Part shown: in pieces, positions 47,701 to 57,731 of the stretch
Layout of the letters: each line of letters opens with the position of its first letter
How positions within the stretch are numbered: position 1 is the stretch's first letter
Source of the DNA: Camillea tinctor
Taxonomy: Eukaryota > Ascomycota > Sordariomycetes > Xylariales > Xylariaceae
Length of the DNA stretch: 64,000 nt
Direction of reading: 5' to 3'
NCBI GenBank assembly: GCA_022578605.1
Contig: MU394154.1
Span: 1-64,000, forward strand
Program-made: the position numbers and the translations under genes
The notes under the pieces: model-generated
Database searches by the model: none
Seen by the model: only the letters and a program-made list of their open reading frames with translations
Told to the model about the DNA's origin: nothing

Positions 47701-50457
47701 GTGCATACGTTCTTATAACTTACATGATTGGATTTCGAATCACCTCATTGCCACATATGTCAATGTAGGACTGAGGCGTTCTATTAAGCTTGGCATGCTG
47801 GGCATTTCCAAATATCTAGAAAATACAAAGGGTGGGGAACAAGACAAAGAAAAAGTTTAGTAGGTTGGTAGTACCTACATGGTAAGCAACATACGACGGC
47901 TCGTGGTTGGAAGCATTAATACACCAGATACAGTGCACTAGGTAGGTACCTACCGGTCAAAATTCATTATAAGGAAGCTAGAAGAAAAAAGAAACAAGGA
48001 CGGAAGGAAAAGAAAACGCCATTACCACGTGTACGCCAGGTATGCATCAGCTATGTATGTATGCATCAGTAGTAGTGCTGTGTAACAACGTGCTTTGTGT
48101 TAGATACTCAGGTACTTAGGTAGGTACCTATTATGTGCTTAATACTACCTGTGTTGTTGTCACCCCCCTCATCTCCCACTCCCACCCCTCCCGATCTTTC
48201 CAACAAGATCTTTCACCGTTTTAATCCTTGTGGTTTTCTCCAATATCAGGTAGGTAGAATATATATACTAATTCGATGACCCAAGATCTACCTAGTTCTC
48301 CGGCAATCCCCAGAATCTTGTGATGAGGCAGCAGAAACTTCTGGTGTAAGCCGGTAGGTAGGTACGCTAGGCATATTGGTAATCAAAACCACTCTCGAGG
48401 TTTCTTTTCCAATGAAAGATAAAAAGAAAACCCCCTATAATATAACTATCGAGTTCCGGTTAAACCGGGTTGGTTATTGCAGGGTGTAGTTCTGCTAGTT
48501 CAATAAATGCCAGTGCTACCAAAGGAACTGGTTAGATGGATCTTCATGCACGTATGTATGTACGTATATACAATATTATACTCCGTACCTAGCACCCTAT
48601 GTGGTTCTGTACATGTCCTGGCCGATTCGAATGTCTGACGCACATCAGATCTTCCTTGGGTGAGCCTATATGCACTTGTCCCAGATCGGCTTTTAGTAAT
48701 ATCGTATACGCAGGTGGGTTTTGCAGTAAAGATAGGGTGCTCGTTCACTAGATATATAGCATTTATTTACCTACCTTTTCTTTCGTCCTAGGTGAGGTAC
48801 ATCATTCGCTTGAGGAACTCGAAATAGGCTAATATAGAGAAACATAAATAAGCGAGCCATATACTGATAACATAAAATGACCGATACGGGTAGCCTCCCA
48901 GAACTTACATTTTACTCTACATTTTTTTTATAAGCACGCGTGCAACATAACACGACACTCACCTCGTACATACGCCGTAAATTTCCCAGCCACGGGTCTT
49001 TTTTTTGTTCCTTTTGCTCCTACAATTGAATCTATTCTATTAATAAGCAATACATGCAATAAGCTACGCAGACAGGGTCAAATATGTGTATACTAGTCAA
49101 ACAACCCCTTGCTTGTGTATGTGCCAGAGCGGTAAGCTTGACACCCGCGCGCAAGAATATCAGCCTCATACCCGGCATATAGTCCCCTATATATGTATGT
49201 GCTGAACTGTCTTATTTAAGTCGCACCTAAAACCTGCCCAATCAGCACTTGTGACTGCGACTCAGAACCGATGAAAGCACGAGTTTCTCGCCTACCTACG
49301 TAACATCCTATACCTACGACATTCATGCCCCTGGGGTAGGAAGGCAGGTAGCTAGTACATATCAGAGTGGGGAGTTTGGGTCATCCGTCATCTGACCTCA
49401 TTTTCAGTTCAGGTTTAGATTTCCTAGACACACGAATCAGATTAGGAAGACATGCAGGATGGCGCATAAGTTTCTAACTCAAGCCTAAGTATGAACTCAG
49501 CTTGCGATGGCTCGGAAAAAGGAGTATACGTATGTAAGTTGTTGGCTGGTTTTTTCTTCCTCCTCTCTTCCTCCGTTTGAGAGTAAAACCTTGTCCTTAG
49601 CAAGTCAAGTACAAATATGCATTATCTGAAAGATGCGCATGTAGGCAAGGTTGTCATCTCATGGGAGCTATTTGTAAACCATATTTAATTGAAACAGTAA
49701 GGCTTATTCCATACGCCATACGAATACGCATCAAAGTCCTAATCTACCTCGTCTTTCTTACATTTTTTTCTAACTCTCTAATGCCACCGGCATGTGGACA
49801 CACTATAGTCATATTCAAAGTATTGCGAAATTTTTGAGTTATTTTTGCAATCTTGTTCTTTCTTAATAACGAAGATGTTTATACAGTCTATAGTTGCTCA
49901 CGTGTAATATAAAGCTAGATGACAATGTGTTTGATCCGTGTATAAACATTACAGAACTTAATCTATATGTCAAATTGGCTCGTGTCCTTTTTATATGCAT
50001 AAGCTCTATCCTAGGAGTGATATGCTAGATTATAGGTACATAGCAGTACGTACCCCATAAGAGAACAAGATGGGAAAGTAACAAAATGAGTGATAATTGT
50101 CATTTATGTCACCCGTTAAACTAACCTTACCTATAATCATTCCAGTTCTTGCTAATGCCCTCACAATAGTATCTATAGAAAGCTGATATTTAAGCATCAG
50201 GCTACTATTTATGGTTACCCCTCGCTGTTTGTAATTGCAAATAAAGTAAGAAACGACCATAACTTAGTTTAAAATCTCACGTAACAGTACTCATTACCAA
50301 AGGCACGGGTTCTTCGGACAAGGCCAAGCTATGGGGAAAAGCTCACTTTCCTACAAGCCTTTGTAAGCGAGTAAGATAAATAACACAAACGCCTGGAATT
50401 TATCCTCAAGTATCCGTACAGAAGGCAATAAGAAAGTGATCCTAGAGATTCATGAAG
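44749..50457. other. 5.7 kb gene-poor region
   Basis: No supported gene. An AAC/AGC trinucleotide run lies at 44877-44918. Two frames were considered and left uncalled: 45828-46049 (+), whose C-terminal part is hydrophobic, and 46598-46978 (-), 126 codons with a Lys/Glu low-complexity stretch. The DNA is full of TACCTAGGTA-like motifs, for example perfect palindromes at 47941-47954 and around 48120. No tRNA or transposase was recognised. Confidence 0.6.
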
Positions 50458-50519
50458 TGTCACAGCTATACAAGAGCTAATTGCCAAAAGGCAATTGGCA
50501 TAGGTCTTTTGTCTCCACA
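50458..50519. mobile_element. 62-bp solo-LTR-like element, copy A
   Basis: The element begins TGTCAC and ends CCACA (5'-TG...CA-3' borders). It is flanked on both sides by the 5-bp target-site duplication TGAAG (50453-50457 and 50520-50524). It differs from copy B at 5 of 62 positions with no gaps. Inside is a hairpin with the arms AATTGCC and GGCAATT around AAAA. A very short solo LTR or TRIM/SMART-type relic is the best reading. The full element is not in this window. Confidence 0.75.
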
Positions 50520-52575
50520 TGAAGCATAGGTGGAAACTTTAAGGAGAGATTAGGGAGGCTGGATATACACGGTAGTGTCAAGTTGCACTTTTTTCTTCAT
50601 TACGCTGAATCCCTGTCTAAATCTGAATTGGCCCGTACGGTTGAAATGGAGCCAAGATGCTAAATTGTTCGAGGCTTCTGGCTGTGTAGCAGAGTCACTA
50701 ATGGTATTTCTAACATCGGGACCTAAGGCACGATGATGGTGTTGGATATGTTGCGGGTACACTAACGCTTTGCTTCGAAGAATATACAGGTTGACGATTG
50801 TTGGTATCTCAATGTGCTGATCCTGCCATTTGTTGGAATATGGGGTTACCACCCCACTATATGCTACTACACTACTACTACATGTACATATATATATCGG
50901 GCTTACGCCCTCCTCTAGACTCTCTCCTGGACTAATACACTTCATCCTTTCCCTCACCTATCGTCTTACTCCAATACCATTCGATACATTGCGTTCCCAA
51001 GGACTGACACATGATGCCTGGATTCAAAGGCCTGAGACTTCTGGAATTTGTATATCTTGATGTGTTATGTCTCCCTATCGTGTCCTATTGGATGTACTAA
51101 TTATCACTAGGCGGGCTTCTGAGGCTGCGCAGGGGATCTCTTGATCGTGAAACACATTCCAGGCCTCCTGATGCACGAGGGGAATATTCGTGTAGATAAT
51201 TATCCTGAAATCGATCTTCAACACCAGACTCTCATCAATTGCCATCGATATTCAGGGCCGTGGGAGCTAGATTGTCACGCAGACTGCAAGGCGCTAGACA
51301 GTAGCCTTGGATTTATTTATTTTGTTGTTATAACCGAGATTCAACTGGTAGCTGCAGATGGCAAAACTTTGTTAGGTTGGTGTCGCGATTGTTTTTTCTG
51401 TTGTACTGTTGTATTTTCGCTGAACTCACACCCCTTCACCTCATGCAGGTACCATTGACAGAACATGGCAAACGAATAGAGCCTGCCCTTGCGCCATCTG
51501 CCGCGCTTTCGCCAGCTGGGTGTCGGATTATTTGGTCAACTCATGAGACAGAGTTGGATTTGAGATTGTCGGCCTCGGGGCCAGTTCAGGTTCATGTCAA
51601 TGTAGAGTTAGAGGGAGCCTGTCGTGGTGTCCAGGCCGATTGGAAGGTTATACCAGATGACAGGTACGTGATACGTCTGTTGTGCATTATATCCCCCAAC
51701 CACGGCCAAGGGAACATAAGAGAGTTGGATGTATATAAGCGGAGTAGATAGCCTGCCTAGATATAATAAATCCGTCACTGGAAAAAACCGTCGCTCTTGA
51801 ATCCTGTTTTCCTAAAGACCCTTATGCTTCAAGCGTGCCCATCCAAACTAGACGTTCTTAAGGGCTATTATTCTATAGTGGATGATTTAGTTGAATGCGA
51901 TTTAACTTGCTACGTATCTTATGAGCCTAATTAACATGTATAATATTACATCTTAGGATACTTTAGTTGCCTACTTAGTGGGTATAGAGTTATATTTGAC
52001 TTATAGTATTAGGCATTCTTTATTATAGTTTACCGCTTCAACTCCCAGTTTCCGGGATTGACCCTTGCCCGATTCACAGATTCCTATGCTTGTTACCATG
52101 CTGTGCAGAAGCAGCTTCATTTTGCTATATATCAGGGTCTTTTGAAATATGGCAGTACATCTTATTACTTATGTCTTTCGTTCTCTCCTATACCGGATAC
52201 TAAAGTATTGGTATATGGCCCGTAGTTAGGCAAGGACCAAATCGGCTCATCTTCAACACGGCCATAACCCTGCATGGTAAGGTCTACTATTCTGTATGTA
52301 GGTCAGTGTTCCTAAAAAGCGCAGATATCTAAGTCCACGAGTGACCAAGAGTGTTACGCCACAGGATTGGTGGGTAACTATATAATACGGAATTAGGATC
52401 TAATGACCACTCGGTCATTGGGAGAATCTTTTGATCTTATGGTATGATGGTGTTGCCCAATACACTGTCGTAACAAAGAGCAAGGTTTATCTCTGGTTTC
52501 TCTTGAGCACAAACCGGCTAAGCATATTTGATGTTTTCAATAGGACGCAGAATAGCCATAAACGCAAAGTCGTAG
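50520..52575. other. degenerate or non-coding DNA
   Basis: Frames at 51141-51458 and 51377-51751 read partly protein-like, with a possible splice GGTTGGTGTC...CATGCAG at about 51373-51450, but they start with non-ATG codons and match no family I know. They may be gene remnants. The rest is AT-leaning with no feature seen. Confidence 0.4.
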
Positions 52576-53240
52576 ATGCTGAGAAAGATGATCGACATCC
52601 GCATGAATATGCGTAAAGACGCGGTGCACGATCTCTACGCGGTCGCAACCAGGGATGTCACGCCCAGCGGTGAGAAGGACCTAGAAGGCCCCGATTTGTG
52701 GTCTGAAGCCTCCTTCTTCGTTATGGTAGGAGGGACAACAGTGTCCACGCTGATGAGTCCCGTCTTCTTCTACCTCTCTTGCCACCGTCACGTTACGCAT
52801 ACCTAGCTTCCAAGATCCGCACAACCTTCTCCTCTAGCAGCGAGATCTCCAGTGGTCCTCAGATTAACTGGTGTAATTACCTCCGCGCCGTCATCGACGA
52901 GACACGGCGTGTTGCGCTTCCTACCACGGCTACACTCTGGCGTGAGGAGGACGTATATTACGCCTCGCTACCGCCGTCGAATGAGCCTTTCGTGGTCGGC
53001 GGTTACGTTATTCTACGCGAAACTGCCGTTGGTGTAAGTCTGTATAGCATGCTACACAACCCCACGTACTCCCTAAAGCTGTTTATCTTCCGTCCTGAGC
53101 TGTGGCTAGCGCCTGAGGAAAGTAAGGATAGTTGCTATGATATTATGGCAGTGGAGAAAATGAAGGAGGCGGAGGAATGCCAGGTAGGACGGATGAACGA
53201 CACCGGTCGAATAGGTATCAGCTGTATAATATATTTATGA
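52576..53240 (+). pseudogene. cytochrome P450 fragment, frameshifted
   Basis: Translation in two adjacent frames gives the C-terminal half of a fungal P450. Frame one (52576 to about 52795) has EKDLEGPDLWSEASFFVM and GGTTVSTLMSPVFFYLSCH, the I-helix region. Frame two (about 52779-53240) continues with YAYLASKIRTTFSS, CNYLRAVIDETRR (the ExxR motif), LPTTATLWREE, VGVSLYSMLHNPTYSL and FRPELWL. The frame shifts between YLSCH and YAYLA near 52785-52800. In the PERF/PERW motif the Arg is Leu (PEL W). No heme-binding FxxGxRxCxG follows, and no N-terminal half lies upstream. It is therefore a dead fragment unless the assembly is wrong. Confidence 0.8.
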
Positions 53241-54397
53241 CCAATCATGATGGACCCAACTTTAATATTCAGGTCGCGTGGTGAATTCTGGAAAAAGACG
53301 TAGATGTAGTTCGACGGCCGAATTCGTAAAGAATTTCCATGGTAATCAGCCTTATGCTATTAAATTTGATACTACCTCATATTGTCTTACTTAAGATCTG
53401 ATGAATCATTCACCACGTTAACCACAATCTATCTGTGGCACGTGTTCGGAGAAGAAACTGGTTGGGTAAAATTGGGAATGCTCAAAAGTTTATAGATGAG
53501 TTGCCCAACCTAATATTCAGATTTGGTAGTCAGCATCGTATATAATCTACCTAACCTAGATAAGCTATCAAATCAGAAGACCAGCTGCCCTCCTTATATT
53601 TCCGTGTCAGTAACGCGGCCCGAGTACCTACATTCGCTATACATACAACTCGAGGTCTTTGTAAAGCAGGAAGCCGACAGCAAAATCGCCTCCTCTGTTA
53701 CGTCAGTAGATGACTCAGCAGGACCTAGTATTTAGTCTCTTTTTGGGTTTCTCTCCCTCTATCTCTCTCTCTCTCTCTCACACACACACGCAGATAGCAC
53801 AATAAAGACCATTGTGCCCAGTGTCCCGTGTGTGGAGGGGGTTATCCCCCACATCCACCGTGCTCCGTGGTCTCACCGCCACCGAATGAGACAGGTCCTT
53901 GTTAGGTGTTGGCAGTAGGTAAGCTGCCAAGTCCAAAAGGTATGCTGAGCTCGAATCCTAAATCTTGGTCGTACGTTATACCCCGCTGTCGGCCATTTAT
54001 CTTGTTCCGAAATAAGCACATGTTGTAGGTATACTGTAAGCTTCGGGGGAGCTTGGACAGGATGTTGGGAAGGCACGGTAAAGAGTATAGGGCAAAGTAT
54101 ACCTCCGTGGGTAGTTCGATGCGTTCCCCTACGCAATTTACCAAGAAATAACGTTGACGCCAAGGTCGCCAAGGATACCGCCGAGCCATCAGACGTTGGG
54201 AATGAAACCAACCCCACGACATGCAAATGTAGCACCGTTGTTTCCCCAGACCCGCGACCCCGGACCCCAGGTTTTCCCTAGGCTTATACTCCGCACATGG
54301 CGTTATATAAATTATATAAGGAGGAGCCATGTCTCATCTAACTGCAACTTTGGTCGCACCGTTGCACCGCTGTATGGTACGGTAGCATAATTCTGGA
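53241..54397. other. intergenic with CT/CA microsatellite
   Basis: A CT run followed by a CA run occurs at about 53756-53792. A short frame at 53523-53735 is unsupported. TATATAAATTATATAAGG near 54305-54321 is about 80 bp before the MFS start and may be its TATA region. Confidence 0.55.
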
Positions 54398-56273
54398 ATG
54401 GAGACCAAAGAACGTCCTGCGTCGCCTGTCGGTGATGAGAAGCTAAGGGTCACAGAGGAGGAGGAAGGTGGGCATCGAAGATTCAACAGTAGCAGGACAG
54501 ACACCGCTGAGACGGCATTGGTTCGGAAACTTGACTGGAGGATTATGGTGAGTGAGAGACATCCACCGTGGAGCATTGCTTTAGAAGAAAGAAATGTCAC
54601 TAATATTTCGCTCAGCCAACCCTCTGTGTGATGTACTTCCTGAATTACGTGGATCGAAATGCCATCGCGCAGGCTCGCCTTAATAATCTTGAGGATGACC
54701 TCAATATGTCCGGCTACGAGTTCAACACGACAGTTAGCATGTAACTTATCCACTTTTCATTTCTAGTTTTGGCTTTACAAAAACACCTACTGACAACGAT
54801 GCTATAGCCTCTTCGTTGGCTATGTCCTCATGCAAATTCCAAGCAATATGCTGATCACGCGGATTCGTCCCGGCATTTATATGAGCGGTTGGATGTTTGT
54901 TTGGGCATGTGTCTCTGCCTGCACAGCGTTAGTAAACAACTATGAAGGGCTTGTGGCCTGTCGCTTCCTTCTGGGAATTACGGAAGCGCCGGTACGAATA
55001 TTTCAAGCTATCTATCACTAAAAATCACTTTACTTACACAAACCAAGTTCTACCCGGGAGCCACTTATATGCTGTCCATTTTCTACACGCGTACAGGTAA
55101 GTAATAGCATCCATCTATCGATCACGTTATCAGCTACCAGGAAAAATGCCGTTCTCATATATTTGAATTCGTAGAGGTTGCCGCACGCATTGCTATGCTA
55201 TACTGTGCTCAAATTCTTGCAACCGGCTTTTCGGGTTTGATTGCAGCGGGAATCTTTGCCGGAATGGATGGCCTCCGTGGCCTCTCAGGCTGGCGCTGGC
55301 TGTTTATTGTGGAAGGTAGCATAACGGCTCTCGTAGCTCTCCTTGGGTTGTGGCTTCTACCTGACACACCTACGACAACTAAGTGGCTCACGCCAGAGGA
55401 AAGCGAGCTTGCGAATGCCCGCATGGAAAGGGACAAGATTGGTGATGCTATAGGCAAAGCAAGTGCCTGGGAAGGCCTTAAGCAGGCCTGCAAGGACAAG
55501 CGAACGTGGCTTTTCTGCTTAATGCAGAACTTCCACTTGAGTGCTTGCAGTTTTAACTCGTTCTTCCCAACGTATGTTTTCCAATTCTTCATCTTTCGTA
55601 GCCTTCGTCCTACTATATACCCCCATACCCCTTACCTTAGTATACCTCATGACAGTTTATATGGTTGTAGGGTCGTGAGAACACTTGGATTCAATACCAC
55701 CATCACCCTGGTTATGACCTGCCCCCCTTTCATATTTGCCGGAGCAGCCGGCATATTCTGTGGCTGGAGCTCAGGGCGTTTGCACGAGCGGACATTGCAC
55801 ATAACTGCAGGGTTGGTCGTTGCAATTATCGGGTTTGTCCTGGCTGCCAGCACGATGAACACAGCAGCTCGATACATCGCCTGCTTTATTTTCCCCGTGG
55901 GCGCATATTCTGTCAATTCCGTTATCATTGGCTGGGCGGCAACTACCTTGAGCCAGACAGTAGAGAAGAAAGCTGTAGGTACTTTAGCAATACCCAAGCG
56001 TCTCTAATTCCTAAATGTCTACATGATATTGACCAAATTGTTATTTAGGTGGTCCTTGCGATGACGAATGTTGCTGGTCAGATTGGCTACATTTACGGTG
56101 CGTACTTATGGCCGGATTACGACGAACCAAGATATAGGATTGGGTTTGGCGCTTCTGCAGGCTTTGCCCTTCTTTCAATTTGCTGTGCGTGGGTGATTCG
56201 TATGTGGCTCATTCAGGAGAACAGGAAGATCCGAGCCTCAACTTCAGAACATGTAAACTTATATGAGTATTAA
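54398..56273 (+). CDS. MFS anion:cation symporter, allantoate permease (Dal5) type
   Basis: A membrane transporter of organic anions such as allantoate, nicotinate or similar. Model: exons 54398-54547, 54616-54740, 54808-54991, 55048-55096, 55175-55571, 55671-55974 and 56049-56273, giving 477 aa; all six junctions keep phase. About 12 membrane helices are expected. Typical family stretches are YFLNYVDRNAIAQARLNNLEDDL, GYVLMQIPSNMLITRIRPG, CRFLLGITEAPFYPGATYML, WRWLFIVEGSITALVALLG, and LPDTPTTTKWLTPEE. The protein has a short charged cytosolic N-terminus and C-terminus. A 49-nt exon 4 is notable. The substrate cannot be read from sequence. Confidence 0.92.
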
Positions 56274-57155
56274 TGTTGTTGAATTTATTGCTTAGATTCT
56301 TTCGGAATCCTCAAGTCGCCATGCATATTCCAGAGGCCACGGCAGTGGTTTGTTGTATATACCTGTTATAGGTTCTAAATACACAGATTTCTGTAGCGTT
56401 TCCTTATGTTTAGTATTGGGGTGTTGTTGAATAGAAGTTGAATAATATTCGTGCCTGTGAATTAAGAAACAGAAGAGACCCAGTGGTCTTGCTCCCTGTC
56501 GCCAATATCGTTGTCACTTTCCTCCTCATTCTCGGTCTACTCGTATGAACCGATCTCTACTACGCAAGGGCCATCGCTGGTGCCCATAACTGAGAACCAT
56601 CTTGGGTCTTCGGGTCGTATATCAAGCACCATACCAGGCCTAGCTACTACTCTAATCAACGACAATAGATCACCAGGTAGTGGTCAGTTTACCAACCGCG
56701 CTTCTCGGTAAGACCGATACGTATGCGAAGTCACACCAAACCGGCCATCTTTTCCATCTGAGGCCATGTATTTTATATCACTCGAAGTAAAAACCTAAAG
56801 GATGTATGCTTTCACGCGATAGGAATAGTCGGAAAACGCTGTGAGCATAGTGTCAGCCATTTCGGAAACCTCCTTTAACCGGTCCTTGCTGGAATCGGAA
56901 AATCTAGAAGTTTTCTCGAGTTGACCTGACGAGCGCGCCTACATAGCTTACTGTAGTGTGAATTCTTGGCCCCTAAAGATCGGGGCCTTCTCTTGAAGCC
57001 CTGTCTGGTCGGGCCTTCTCTTGAAGCCCTGTCTGGTCGGGCCCCAAAAAGGCCAGCCGTATCTATTACCAGGCTGTGCCGATTACGCCATGTATCAAAT
57101 TTTTCAAGAAGGCGTGTACGCATAGGGCCAGCACTTCCTGCTGGCCGTGGGAAAG
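56274..57155. other. intergenic with 28-bp tandem duplication
   Basis: No gene is seen; a 66-codon frame at 56511-56711 is unsupported. A perfect tandem duplication of a 28-bp unit starting GGGCCTTCTCTTGAAGCC occupies 56983-57010 and 57011-57038. A GGCCCC/GGGGCC inverted repeat lies just before it. Confidence 0.6.
56983..57038. repeat. 28-bp perfect tandem repeat, two copies
   Basis: Two identical 28-bp units lie head to tail at 56983-57010 and 57011-57038. Identity implies a recent duplication. Confidence 0.9.
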
Positions 57156-57217
57156 TGTCACGGCTATATAAGAGCTAATTGTCAAAAGACAATTGGCATA
57201 TGTCTTTTGTCTCCACA
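57156..57217. mobile_element. 62-bp solo-LTR-like element, copy B
   Basis: Same borders as copy A (TGTCAC...CCACA). It is flanked by a different 5-bp target-site duplication, GAAAG (57151-57155 and 57218-57222). Compared with copy A, both hairpin arms change together: AATTGTC and GACAATT around AAAA, so pairing is kept. Different duplications at the two sites show independent insertions. Confidence 0.78.
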
Positions 57218-57425
57218 GAAAGGCCTCAACTTCAATTTCTCTCAGAGCGGTAATCCTCTGGGTAAATCTTCAAGCGATTTCGCCTCTTGAAGTTAAAGTT
57301 AACGGGAAAGTGATGAAGAAAAAGAGGCAGAATACTATATAGAAAAGGGAAAAAAGGGAAAGAAAAAAAGAAGAGAAGAATTGTAATAATTATGTATTGA
57401 GTACTTAGGTACCTATGTTGATATT

Positions 57426-57502
57426 CTTTCTGGCAGGGGCGCATTGGCCTAACCCCTATTCCAATACCCGTCATATTTGTAACGCTGAATCGAGCGCCCG
57501 CG

Positions 57503-57594
<92 letters not shown>

Positions 57595-57731
57595 ANNNNN
57601 NNNNNACTTTTTTTTATTTTTTTTTGGCATGGGCGCATTTGCCAAAACCCCATTCAAATAACCGTCATATTTTTTACCGTGTAACGAAACCCCTAAAAAT
57701 CCCCCCCCCCCCCCCCCCCTCCCCCCCGCGC
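57426..57731. other. assembly gap with poly-G and poly-C flanks
   Basis: An 88-nt G run (57504-57591) is followed by CCCA and ten Ns (57596-57605). A C run interrupted by one T lies at 57701-57727. A ~50-bp sequence left of the G run (about 57430-57480, GGCGCATTGGCC...CCGTCATATTT) recurs right of the Ns (about 57624-57672) with many homopolymer-type differences. This pattern suggests unreliable sequence or a mis-joined repeat rather than natural DNA. Confidence 0.8.

Noticed and set aside
50550..50957. 135-codon minus frame next to LTR-like copy A
   Set aside because: It has no ATG at the start and no similarity to retroelement or other proteins.
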